Source of the DNA: Neisseria elongata subsp. elongata
GTDB taxonomy: Bacteria > Pseudomonadota > Gammaproteobacteria > Burkholderiales > Neisseriaceae
DNA length: 64,000 bases
Assembly: GCF_900113545.1 (NCBI RefSeq)
Contig: NZ_FOPS01000006.1
Coordinates: 115,254-179,253, forward strand
Direction of reading: 5' to 3'
Shown: in pieces, positions 49,741-58,075 of the stretch
How positions within the stretch are numbered: the first letter of the stretch is position 1
Layout: the number at the start of each line of letters is the position of its first letter
Position numbers and translations under genes: made by a program
The notes under the pieces: model-generated
Told to the model about the DNA's origin: nothing
Databases searched by the model: none
The model's input: the letters and a program-made list of their open reading frames with translations, nothing else

Positions 49741-50316
49741 ATGTCATTTACCACAATCATTTATGCCCATCCCTACGATCAGAGCTTCAATCACGGCATT
49801 TTGCGGCGCGTGCAGCAACTATTGGACGAAAAAGGCGAAAAATACCAACTGATCGACTTATACGCAGACGGCTTCAACCCCGCCTACACCAAAGAAGAGC
49901 TTGCCCTGTTCAACCAAGGCAAAGCCCTTGACCCGCTGGTTTTGCATTATCAGGAACTATTGAAAACCACCAACCGACTGATTTTCATCTTTCCGATCTG
50001 GTGGTCGGACATGCCCGCCATCGTCAAAGGATTTGAAGACAAAGTTTTCCTAAAGACACTCGCTTACGTCCCGACTGCCACAGGCTTGAAAGGCAACCTA
50101 TCCCACATCAAAGAAGCACTGGTCATCAGCACGTCCACCGCCCCCACATGGTATCTGAAATGGTTTTGCGGCAACGGCATCGGCAAAGCGATGGTGGGGC
50201 ACACGCTCAAAGGCATCGGTATCGCCAAACGCCGGTGGCTCAACTTCGGCAATATGGACAAATCCACCGCCGAACAGCGACAGGCGTTTTTGGCGGATTT
50301 GAGCCGTAGCGTGTAA
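49741..50316 (+). CDS. NAD(P)H-dependent oxidoreductase, flavodoxin-like fold
   Basis: 191 aa, SD AGGAG. Family marks: TTIIYAHPYDQSFNHGIL, YQLIDLYADGFNPAYT, IFIFPIWWSDMPAIVKGFED and KVFLKTLAY. A flavin-dependent quinone or chelate reductase. Only distantly like the reductase at 46088. Position between a TonB-dependent receptor and an MFS permease suggests reductive release of an imported metal complex, but this is inference. Confidence 0.9.
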   Translation: MSFTTIIYAHPYDQSFNHGILRRVQQLLDEKGEKYQLIDLYADGFNPAYTKEELALFNQGKALDPLVLHYQELLKTTNRLIFIFPIWWSDMPAIVKGFEDKVFLKTLAYVPTATGLKGNLSHIKEALVISTSTAPTWYLKWFCGNGIGKAMVGHTLKGIGIAKRRWLNFGNMDKSTAEQRQAFLADLSRSV

Positions 50317-50382
50317 TGCCCGAACCATCCGCACGTCCCGCCACAGCAAGAAACGGCTGCGGACGGGAAAGCGGATTCAGAA

Positions 50383-50449
50383 AGGTCGTCTGAAAACCAA
50401 AACGACAAACGATGCAACAAACATCGTTTTTCAGTTTTTCAGACGACCT
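50383..50449. other. Widely spaced inverted mucosa-type DUS pair
   Basis: AGGTCGTCTGAA at 50383-50394 and its complement at 50438-50449, with a 43-nt loop that contains a smaller repeat (AACGATG...CATCGTT). Probable terminator after the reductase gene, although the permease gene starts 17 bp later. Confidence 0.6.
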
Positions 50450-50466
50450 CAAACCAAGGAAACACC

Positions 50467-51693
50467 ATGCCGCAAAAACCCACACCCCCCGCCCCGCGCG
50501 ACTGGCTGCTGCTTATCGGCGGCAGCACCTACAAATTCACGCTGACCGGTTTTTATCTGGTCGCGCTGGTCGCTATTTTGAAAAACCACGGTTACAGCCT
50601 GAACCAACTGAGCTGGATACATTTAATCGGCGGTATCGAAGCGGCGAAGGTGTTGTTTGCTGCGCTGATGGAGCGGCGGTCGGCGGGGCGGTTCGGGCGG
50701 TTTCGCGGCTGGCTGCTGGCGGCGACGCTGGGGCTTTCGGCGGTGTTCGGGCTGATGGCCTGTACCAACATCACGCAGAACTTCCCGCTGCTTCTGGCCT
50801 GCTGCGTTTTGCTCTCGGCAATGTCGGCGGTGTACAGCTGCGCGATGCTGGGCTTGTCGTGCATCGTTCTGCCGCACCGCGAACGCGGTTTCGGCGGCGT
50901 GATTCAGACGATGGCGGCGCGCGGCGGCAAGATGATAGGCGGCGCACTGGTGTTGTGGCTGTATCAGGAATACGGGCAGACAGCGGCGGCGGGCTTGATG
51001 CTGGCGTTCACCCTGCTGATGCTGCTGCAACTCTTGTGCTACCGCGAGCCGGAAAGCCCGACGGCGCAAGGCGGTTTGACGGCGTTGGCGGCGCGGCTGG
51101 TCTCCTTTTGGCGGCGGCCTGAAACGGGCTGGCGGTGGCTGGTTTTGCTGTTTACCGTTGCCGCGCCGTATGCGTTTGCGGCGGCGACTTTTGTGCCCAA
51201 GCTGGCGGATTTCGGCTTCTCCCCCAAACAGACGGGCGGAATTCTGGCGGTGGGTATTCCCGTTGCCTGCCTGATTGTAACGCCGCTGTCGGGCTGGTTT
51301 TCGCGCAATTATCCGCGCCGCAAACTCGTTTTTCTACTCTACGCGCTGCAACTGCCGCTTTTGGCGTCCATGACCGCCATCGACGCGCTCGCCCGCGTCC
51401 ACCCTTGGCTGCCACCCGCGCAAATCATCGCCCTGAGCCTGAGCTACACGCTACTGCTGCCGGTGATACTGGCGTTGGTAATGGACAAATCCGACCGCGC
51501 CACCGCCGCACTCGACAGCAGCCTGCAATTTTCCGTCGTCCTGCTCGGCAGTTACGCGGCGGGTTTCGCCGCCCTACGGCTGGCAAAGGCAGTCGGCTAT
51601 GCCGATGCGTATTGGGTGGCGGTGGGTCTGGCCGTATTGGCGGGCGGGCTGCTGTATGCGTGCCGAGGCCTGTTTGATTCAGACGAGCCGTAA
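50467..51693 (+). CDS. MFS transporter, possible siderophore permease
   Basis: 408 aa, SD AAGGAA. Twelve predicted membrane helices in two halves joined by a loop near residues 195-215. Features: STYKFTLTGFYLVALVAILKNHGYSLNQL in TM1-2 (residues 20-48) and HLIGGIEAAKVLFAALMERRSAGRFGRFRG with the loop 2-3 basic patch. Size and start loosely resemble single-component inner-membrane siderophore or muropeptide permeases (FptX/RhtX, AmpG), but the substrate cannot be read from sequence. Codon use and the DUS dialect upstream differ from the core genes. Confidence 0.87.
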   Translation: MPQKPTPPAPRDWLLLIGGSTYKFTLTGFYLVALVAILKNHGYSLNQLSWIHLIGGIEAAKVLFAALMERRSAGRFGRFRGWLLAATLGLSAVFGLMACTNITQNFPLLLACCVLLSAMSAVYSCAMLGLSCIVLPHRERGFGGVIQTMAARGGKMIGGALVLWLYQEYGQTAAAGLMLAFTLLMLLQLLCYREPESPTAQGGLTALAARLVSFWRRPETGWRWLVLLFTVAAPYAFAAATFVPKLADFGFSPKQTGGILAVGIPVACLIVTPLSGWFSRNYPRRKLVFLLYALQLPLLASMTAIDALARVHPWLPPAQIIALSLSYTLLLPVILALVMDKSDRATAALDSSLQFSVVLLGSYAAGFAALRLAKAVGYADAYWVAVGLAVLAGGLLYACRGLFDSDEP

Positions 51694-51704
51694 GACTCAA
51701 AGAA

Positions 51705-51745
51705 AGGCCGTCTGAAAACCCGAAACGGGGTTTTCAGACGGCCTT
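51705..51745. terminator. Inverted DUS pair between convergent genes
   Basis: AG-DUS arms with a 17-nt loop (CCCG/CGGG extends the stem), between the permease and the unknown gene. Confidence 0.75.
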
Positions 51746-51758
51746 CCGTTATTTGCTG

Positions 51759-53216
51759 CTACTCCTGCGCTATGATTTCCACGCCCGCTTCTTGCAAGGC
51801 ATGTATCAATTCCGGCGGCGGATTGCAGTTTTCCAGCCCTATAATGCGTCGCAGGTTCGGCAAGTATGCCAAATCGGCAACGGCCTGTTTGCCGATGGGT
51901 AAAAGTTCGTCGCCGCAACCGGGGTCGAAAAAGGGAAACATTTCTTCGTAAAGTGCCGAACCGCCGTCCAAGCCGCCGTCGATATAGAGTTCGCCTACTT
52001 CGTTTAACAGATGCTGCGGGATGTCCAACCGCTCGAAATATTCAAGGATTTCAGGGATAACGGCATAACCGTCGGCTTCCCTGTCTATCCGCCGACCTTC
52101 GTATTCTTTGACAAAAGTGTCCAGCAGCAGGCGCGGCTTGAGTAGGTTCCGCCGGTACATCAACTCGTCAATCACGGCGATTTTCAGGCCGATATCGGCA
52201 AACGGTACGCTGGGTATCTGGTTCAAATTGTATGTACCGACAGCTTTAGGCGAACTTTCCGCTTCCGACAGAAGTGCGCGGACGGTTTCGGCGGTGGGAT
52301 TATCCGGCAGGCTGTCGGCCAACAATTTCAGGCAGTGTCGCGTAACAGGGTCTCGGCGGATACAAATATGCGCTTCTTTACGGCTGTCGGTTTTTTCGGG
52401 CACAAGATTCAAGGTATCCAAGGCGGCACAAAGCAAGGCCTCCCGTTTATCCACCGATATTTTGCCGTCGGTAGTGAGCGCAGTTAAAAGCTGTTCCGCC
52501 TGTCGGTAAACATTGCTGCGTTTGTCTGCATGGATACCCATCATATTGTTCCATAATCCGCCTGCAGGACGCGACTGTTGACGGGCATTTTGGGCTTCAA
52601 TCATCAGGTATTCCGACAATGCGGACGCATCGCCCCAATCGTCAAGCGCGCTCAAAATCAATATATCCCCCTGTTCAGGCCAACGCCGCAGAAACGGCAC
52701 AACCCACGGTGCAGCAGCAGTCTTGACAACATGATTGCCGGCACGGGCATGATAAAAAAACAGGCAGAACACTTCGGCAAGCCACGCGCCGGTTTGCATT
52801 TCAGCAGGCCATTCGCGTTCTAGTACGGCATCGATGCGCGCGCAGATTGCCGGCGCATATGAGGTAATAGTTTGATCAGCTTCCTGTTCAGATTTACTGC
52901 GACAACGGTCTACGGTATGGAAGAATTTGTCGCTGGCAAACGCTTCAGCGAATTTGTGCAGCCCTGTTCCGTCTTTCAGACGGCCTGCCAGCGCGGCATC
53001 AATGTTTTCCAGCAAGAAATCGTAAAAATAGGGCAGGCATGCCGCTACGGAATAAGTCTCAAAATGCTTTTTCCATGCAGCACGGATTTTGCTTGTTTTT
53101 TTACCCGCTTCCATGGCCGCCGTATCGGCAGCAAGCATGGCGTACAGGGGATTGGGCGGTGTTTCAGGCGGAGACGGCGGTTGGTTGTCGAAGAAATTTT
53201 TGAGTTTGGAAAACAT
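51759..53216 (-). CDS. Large cytoplasmic protein of unknown function (DUF6892-like C-terminus)
   Basis: 485 aa, SD AAGGA. N-terminal amphipathic helix MFSKLKNFFDN, a Pro-rich stretch, then a helical middle. Residues about 345-480 (FADIGLKIAVIDELMYRRNL...EEMFPFFDPGCGDELLPIG...LPNLRRIIGL) resemble, from memory, the DUF6892 domain seen in uncharacterised proteins of polymorphic or immunity-like neighbourhoods. No signal peptide. Stands alone between two DUS terminators. A toxin-immunity role is only a guess from the domain. Confidence 0.75.
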   Translation of the reverse strand: MFSKLKNFFDNQPPSPPETPPNPLYAMLAADTAAMEAGKKTSKIRAAWKKHFETYSVAACLPYFYDFLLENIDAALAGRLKDGTGLHKFAEAFASDKFFHTVDRCRSKSEQEADQTITSYAPAICARIDAVLEREWPAEMQTGAWLAEVFCLFFYHARAGNHVVKTAAAPWVVPFLRRWPEQGDILILSALDDWGDASALSEYLMIEAQNARQQSRPAGGLWNNMMGIHADKRSNVYRQAEQLLTALTTDGKISVDKREALLCAALDTLNLVPEKTDSRKEAHICIRRDPVTRHCLKLLADSLPDNPTAETVRALLSEAESSPKAVGTYNLNQIPSVPFADIGLKIAVIDELMYRRNLLKPRLLLDTFVKEYEGRRIDREADGYAVIPEILEYFERLDIPQHLLNEVGELYIDGGLDGGSALYEEMFPFFDPGCGDELLPIGKQAVADLAYLPNLRRIIGLENCNPPPELIHALQEAGVEIIAQE

Positions 53217-53232
53217 CGGGAGTCCTTAAAAC

Positions 53233-53266
53233 AGGCCGTCTGAAAAGACAGATTTTCAGACGGCTT
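53233..53266. terminator. DUS hairpin between the unknown gene and the PEBP gene
   Basis: AG-DUS and complement with a 10-nt loop; the right arm runs into TTTTTT. It lies upstream of the unknown minus gene and just downstream of the minus PEBP gene, which it probably terminates. Confidence 0.65.
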
Positions 53267-53285
53267 TTTTGTATATTGTACGGAT

Positions 53286-53783
53286 TTACACGTCGTAAGT
53301 ACCCATCACGCTGGCACTGGCGAGGATGTGCCCCTGCATGGCGAAGTGCAGGTCGTTGAAGCGGAACCCGCGCGGCAGGTTCAGTTTGGTGTCGAGGGCA
53401 TAGACAATCAGTTCGTAACGGTGGCGGCAGTTGGGTGGTGCCATGCCGCCGTAGCAGGAGGCTTCTTCAATGTCGAATTTGCCCAGCACGCTCGCCCAGC
53501 TGTTCGCTCCTTGAACGTAGTCGGTAGCGCGCAGGCTTTCGTTTTCGGCAACGGAAGTGCGTTGCAGGTCGGCAATCAGCCAGTGCGTCCAGACGAAGCC
53601 GCTGGCGGTAATCGCATCTTTGTCTTCCAATACGACGGCGAAGGATTGCGTGCCTGCAGGCACGTCGCTGATGTCGAACGGGATGGAGTAGGTCGGCATG
53701 CCGTTCGGGCTGAACTGGCTGCCGCGTTTGCCGAAACGGTCGGCAAATTCGCCGTTGATGATTGCGCTGCTGTCAATTTGCAT
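53286..53783 (-). CDS. PEBP/YbhB-YbcL family protein
   Basis: 165 aa, SD AGGAGAT. Phosphatidylethanolamine-binding-protein-like family: FSPNGMPTYSIPFDISDVPAGTQSFAVVLEDKDA (residues 23-56), FVWTHWLIADL, and YGGMAPPNCRHRYELIVYALD with the ligand-site GGMAPPN/HRY element. Cytoplasmic, no signal peptide. The bacterial members have no settled function. Confidence 0.93.
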   Translation of the reverse strand: MQIDSSAIINGEFADRFGKRGSQFSPNGMPTYSIPFDISDVPAGTQSFAVVLEDKDAITASGFVWTHWLIADLQRTSVAENESLRATDYVQGANSWASVLGKFDIEEASCYGGMAPPNCRHRYELIVYALDTKLNLPRGFRFNDLHFAMQGHILASASVMGTYDV

Positions 53784-54075
53784 GTTGATCTCCTGAAAGG
53801 TCGGTGGGGGACGACTATGATATGGAGATAATATGCCGTCTAAAAAGGTGGTGGGACAGGTAAAAATTCGTATGGAATTTCAGCTTTTAAATAATGCAGT
53901 TAAACGGTCATTCCCTATTTCCAAACGGCCTGGTTCGGTCTGGCGGGACAAATATCGGATTCGGACGGATGCTCCCGAATCATCACGTTCAATACCGGCC
54001 GGCCTCATTTTCCCGCCCACACAAAAGGGATAAACGGTGGATGGGGCATTCCTCTTTCAAGCCGCCATCTGTCGG
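53784..54075. other. Intergenic region without recognisable genes
   Basis: 292 bp. Contains an AT-type near-DUS ATGCCGTCTAAA at about 53832 with one mismatch, and no supported gene or terminator. The end of glnE abuts it. Confidence 0.5.
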
Positions 54076-56751
54076 TCAGCCGCCCGCTTCTTCGCCGAAT
54101 ACCTGCCGCCACAATTCGCGCACGGTTTGGTAGTGCGCCGCCAGTTCTTCGTCGTTTTCGGCAACGGCGGTGTCGCGCAGTTTGGTGTCGTGCTGGCAGG
54201 CGCGGTAATGGCGGTAGGCGCGGCGGGCGCGTCCGGCCAGCGCGGGGTCGATTAGGCCGTGTTCGGCGGCGGTTTCGAGCAGGGCGATGTTGCCGGTGTT
54301 GTCCATGAGGGCGGGACAGTCGGCGGCGTGGGCGAGTATCAGGTATTGGACGATGAATTCGACATCGACGATGCCGCCGCGCGCGTATTTGATGTCGGCG
54401 GGCAGCGGGGGATGGGCGGCGGTGATTTTTTCGCGCATGGCGAGTATTTCCCGCCTCAGGGTGTCGGGGTCGCGGCGGAGGCGGAGTATGCGGCGGCGGG
54501 TGTCTTCGAATTGGCGGCCAATGTCGGGGTCGCCGCAGATGAAGCGGGCGCGGGTCAGGGATTGGTGTTCCCATGTCCATGCGTTTTCGTGCTGGTATTT
54601 GTCGAAGGCGGCGGTGCTGTGGACGGGAAAGCCGTCGTCTCCGTTGGGGCGCAGGCGCAGGTCGATGTCGTAGAGCGTGCCGGCGGCGGTGCTGCCGGAC
54701 AGCCATGTGGTCAGGCGGTTGGACAGTCGGGCGTAGGTCTGCCCTGCCTCTTGGTCGGGGTCGTCAAATAGGTAGACCAAATCCAAGTCGGACGTGTAGC
54801 CGAGTTCTTTGCCGCCGAGTTTGCCGTAGCCGATGATGGCGAAGGCGGGTTCGTCGCGGTGTTTTTTCGGCATCTGCCGCCATGTGTGTTGCAGGGTTTG
54901 GTTGAGTATGATGTCGGCCAGATGGGAGAGTTGGTCGCTGACGGCTTCAACCGTCCATCTGCCGGACAGGTCTTGTACGGCCAGACGGAAGGTGTGGGCG
55001 TGGTGGAAGTGGCGCAGGGTGTCCATTTTGGCTTCGGCATCGTCGCAGGCGGCCAGGGCGGCGGCCAGTTCGGTTTGCTGCTGCGGCCAGTCGGGTCGGT
55101 TGTCGGTCAGCTGCGCACTCAGGAGTTCGTCCAGCAGGATGGGGTGTTGTTGCAGGTAGGCGGCTATCCACGCGCTTTGGCTCATGAGTTCGGCCACGCG
55201 GGTGAGTTCGTTGGGGTATTCGAGCAGGAAGGCGAGATAGGACGGGCGGCGGCTGACGGTTTCGAGAAAGTCGGTCAGGCGGGACAGGGTTTCGGTCGGG
55301 CGGCGTGTGTCGGCGGCGGCCTGGATGATTTGGGGCATAAGTGCGTCGAAACGGGGCTGGCTGCGCGGCGACAGGCTGCGGTAGCGCGTGCTCAGCCTTA
55401 GGGCGTGCAGGCGGCGTATGGTGTCTTCGGCTTCGAATCCCGCCTGTTGCAACAGGGGGATGTGCTCTTCGGCAGGTTCGGGCCACAGGGCGGCAAAGCG
55501 GGCGGCAGGCTGCTCTTCGGGTTCGGAAAGGATGTTGTCGAATTCGGCGGTAACGGCGGCGCGGTGCGCGTTCAGGCCGTCTGAAAAGGCTTCGTAGCCG
55601 GTGTAACCCATGCTTTCGGCCAAGAGTTGCCGCTGTACGCCATCTTGCGGCAGGGTTTGGGTTTGCAGGTCGTCCCAGTATTGCAGGCGGTGTTCGAGTT
55701 GGCGCAGGAAGCGGTAGGCTTCGAGCAGGGTTTCGGCGGTATGGGCGGGGATGATGTTTTGGACGGCGAGTTGGCGCAGGGTTTCCTGCGTGCCTTTCAA
55801 TTGCAGGGTTTTCAGACGGCCTGCGCGTATCATTTGGAAGATTTGGGCGATGAATTCGATTTCGCGTATGCCGCCCGCACCGAGTTTGATGTTGTCTTCC
55901 ATGCCTTTTTTACCGACTTCGGCGCGGATTTGGCGGTGCAGGCCGCGCATGGCTTCGTAGGCGTTGTAGTCGAGATACTTGCGGAAGACGAAGGGGCGGA
56001 CGATGGCGGCGATGTCGTTTTTATGCGGCGTAACCACGCGGCCTTTGCACCATGCGTAGCGTTCCCATTCGCGGCCGTGGGTGATGAGGTATTGTTCGAG
56101 TGCGGCTTCACTCCACACCAGCGCGCCCGCGTCGCCGTCGGGGCGCAGGCGCATATCGACGCGGAATACTTGGCCGTCGGGGGTAATGTCGTTTAGCAGG
56201 GCAATCAGTTTTTGCCCGACTTTGGTGAAAAATTCCTGATTGTCGCGTTCGCGCCGCCCGTTTGTCGCGCCGCCTTCGGGATAGGTGAAAATCAGGTCGA
56301 TGTCGGACGAGACGTTCAACTCGCCGCCGCCCGCCTTGCCCATGGCAACAACGGTGAGAAACTGGGCTTCGCCGCTGTGGCGGCCCGTGGGCGTGCCGTA
56401 AAGCCCGACGTAGTAGCCGTAGGCATAGTCCAACGCGGTATTGACGGAGAAATCGGCAAAACGGGTGATGGTTTGGGTTACTTCGTTCAAACCGCTCATT
56501 CCGTTCAAGTCGCGGACAATGATTTGGACGACGACGTGCCGCCGCAATATCCTGAGCTGCCGCGCCAAACCGGCTTCGTCTTCGTTTTCCCGCAACGCCT
56601 GCCAGTCGGCGAAGTTGCGGAAGTCGTCTTCGGACAACTGCCGCGCCGTCCAGTCGGCCAGCAGGTTCAGGTCCAACGTGTTGCTGTCGAGGCAGCGGGC
56701 GAGAAAGCGGGAATGGCGGCGGGCATGGGCAAACAGTTCGGCGGTGTTCAC
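54076..56751 (-). CDS. glnE: Bifunctional glutamine synthetase adenylyltransferase/deadenylylase
   Basis: 891 aa from GTG56751; an in-frame ATG at 56829 would put a DUS inside the N-terminus. GlnE adds and removes AMP on glutamine synthetase in response to PII and glutamine. Two nucleotidyltransferase domains: AMGKAGGGELNVSSDIDLIF (deadenylylase half, about residue 145) and IIGYGKLGGKELGYTSDLDL (adenylylase half, about 640), each followed by regulatory helices. The length is slightly below the E. coli protein (946 aa). Downstream of the heptosyltransferase on the same strand. Confidence 0.95.
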   Translation of the reverse strand: MNTAELFAHARRHSRFLARCLDSNTLDLNLLADWTARQLSEDDFRNFADWQALRENEDEAGLARQLRILRRHVVVQIIVRDLNGMSGLNEVTQTITRFADFSVNTALDYAYGYYVGLYGTPTGRHSGEAQFLTVVAMGKAGGGELNVSSDIDLIFTYPEGGATNGRRERDNQEFFTKVGQKLIALLNDITPDGQVFRVDMRLRPDGDAGALVWSEAALEQYLITHGREWERYAWCKGRVVTPHKNDIAAIVRPFVFRKYLDYNAYEAMRGLHRQIRAEVGKKGMEDNIKLGAGGIREIEFIAQIFQMIRAGRLKTLQLKGTQETLRQLAVQNIIPAHTAETLLEAYRFLRQLEHRLQYWDDLQTQTLPQDGVQRQLLAESMGYTGYEAFSDGLNAHRAAVTAEFDNILSEPEEQPAARFAALWPEPAEEHIPLLQQAGFEAEDTIRRLHALRLSTRYRSLSPRSQPRFDALMPQIIQAAADTRRPTETLSRLTDFLETVSRRPSYLAFLLEYPNELTRVAELMSQSAWIAAYLQQHPILLDELLSAQLTDNRPDWPQQQTELAAALAACDDAEAKMDTLRHFHHAHTFRLAVQDLSGRWTVEAVSDQLSHLADIILNQTLQHTWRQMPKKHRDEPAFAIIGYGKLGGKELGYTSDLDLVYLFDDPDQEAGQTYARLSNRLTTWLSGSTAAGTLYDIDLRLRPNGDDGFPVHSTAAFDKYQHENAWTWEHQSLTRARFICGDPDIGRQFEDTRRRILRLRRDPDTLRREILAMREKITAAHPPLPADIKYARGGIVDVEFIVQYLILAHAADCPALMDNTGNIALLETAAEHGLIDPALAGRARRAYRHYRACQHDTKLRDTAVAENDEELAAHYQTVRELWRQVFGEEAGG

Positions 56752-56839
56752 GGCGCGATCTTTCGGTGAATGGGAATAAACAGGATTATAAGGCCGTCTG
56801 AAAACGCCGTCTGCGGTAAAACCGCCCAAACCGCACCTT

Positions 56840-57901
56840 TTAACCGCCCAAGCGTCTTTCCACCGCCTGCCAAACGGCCTCGGTCGGAATCGCCGTCAGC
56901 AGCGAACGTTCGTCGCGCGTGTCTATTTGGTCGGGATGCGGCAGTTCGCCGTAGTCGCCCGCCCAAATAACCGTGGCGCGGTCGGAATACGGCCGCCAGT
57001 TTTCCAGGCGCGTGGGGCCGAACAGCGCGACCTGCGGCTTGTCGAGTGCGGCGGCGATGTGCATGGGCACGGAGTCCACCCCGACAAACAATTCCGCGCC
57101 TTCGATGGCGGCAGCCAATTCACGCAGGTTGAGCGTACCGTCCAACACAAACAGCGGCGCGTCTTCAGACGGCACGACCTGCCGCCGAACCGCTTCCAAC
57201 ATCGCATGTTCGCGCGCGTCGGGTGCGGCGGTCAAAACCACCGCACGGCCGCCGTCAATCAGCCTTTGCACGATTTGCGCCGTGTTTTCAGACGGCCAGC
57301 ATTTGAAAAACCAGCGCGACCCCGGATGCAGCAAAACATAATCCTGACCCGTCCAGCCCTGTTGCGCCAACTTCTGCCGCAACGACGCGCGGACGGCATC
57401 CGAAACCGCCATCCGCACGCGCCCCGATTCGGCAGCGGGCAGATTCAACGGCGAAAGCAGATGCAGATTGCGCTCGACGACATGCACGCCTTCCCGCTGC
57501 CGCAAGACCGAAGTGTGCATCCGCCGCCAAAACCCGTTGCCGCCGCGTGCGCGAGGATACGCCAACCGTACGGGCGCGCCGCTGAAAACCGCCGCCAAGC
57601 CTGCCCGCCAACGGTCGGAATAATTCAAAACCACATCGTAGCCTTGGGCGCGTATCTCGCGCAGCAGCGCATACTCCTGCCGCAACTGATACCCGACACC
57701 CTGCTTCTTCCAATTCCTATCCACTGTCAAAACACGGCGGATAAGCGGATTATCGGCAACAATGTCTTCCATACCCTTGTACACCAGCATATCGACCGCG
57801 CAATCGGGTTCGGCCTGTTTCAAAGCATCGGCGGCGGCAGTGGCCAGCAAAATATCGCCGTGGTGCATAAGTTGGATGATCAGGATGGTTTCAGACGGCA
57901 T
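56840..57901 (-). CDS. Lipopolysaccharide heptosyltransferase (GT9 family)
   Basis: 353 aa from ATG57901, where family similarity starts (ETILIIQLMHHGDILLATAA). GT9 marks: TAAADALKQAEPDCAVDMLV, VLLHPGSRWFFKCWPSENTA (the donor-site GSRW..K.W), and ELFVGVDSVPMHIAAALDKPQVALFGPT in the C-terminal half (residues 275-303). RfaQ-like heptosyltransferase III by resemblance; the exact acceptor in the LOS core is not certain. The start codon lies in an AT-type DUS (ATGCCGTCTGAA). A 36-nt longer in-frame leader region exists but lacks support. Confidence 0.9.
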   Translation of the reverse strand: MPSETILIIQLMHHGDILLATAAADALKQAEPDCAVDMLVYKGMEDIVADNPLIRRVLTVDRNWKKQGVGYQLRQEYALLREIRAQGYDVVLNYSDRWRAGLAAVFSGAPVRLAYPRARGGNGFWRRMHTSVLRQREGVHVVERNLHLLSPLNLPAAESGRVRMAVSDAVRASLRQKLAQQGWTGQDYVLLHPGSRWFFKCWPSENTAQIVQRLIDGGRAVVLTAAPDAREHAMLEAVRRQVVPSEDAPLFVLDGTLNLRELAAAIEGAELFVGVDSVPMHIAAALDKPQVALFGPTRLENWRPYSDRATVIWAGDYGELPHPDQIDTRDERSLLTAIPTEAVWQAVERRLGG

Positions 57902-58075
57902 AATCGGATAAGCATCGGATAAAAGGGCGTGCAGATTACCGCCGACCTGCCGTCCGGTCAAATACGGCACAATTTCCTGCCGACACACCGCCCGTATACC
58001 TGCCTGCCCGCACCCATGAAAGAGTGCTACAATCCGCCCCTTCACTCCGCAATCCGACCGCCCGACAAAACCGCC

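Noticed and set aside
53784..54075. Short plus-strand frames between the PEBP gene and glnE
   Set aside because: No Shine-Dalgarno, no recognisable product, and they overlap the end of glnE.
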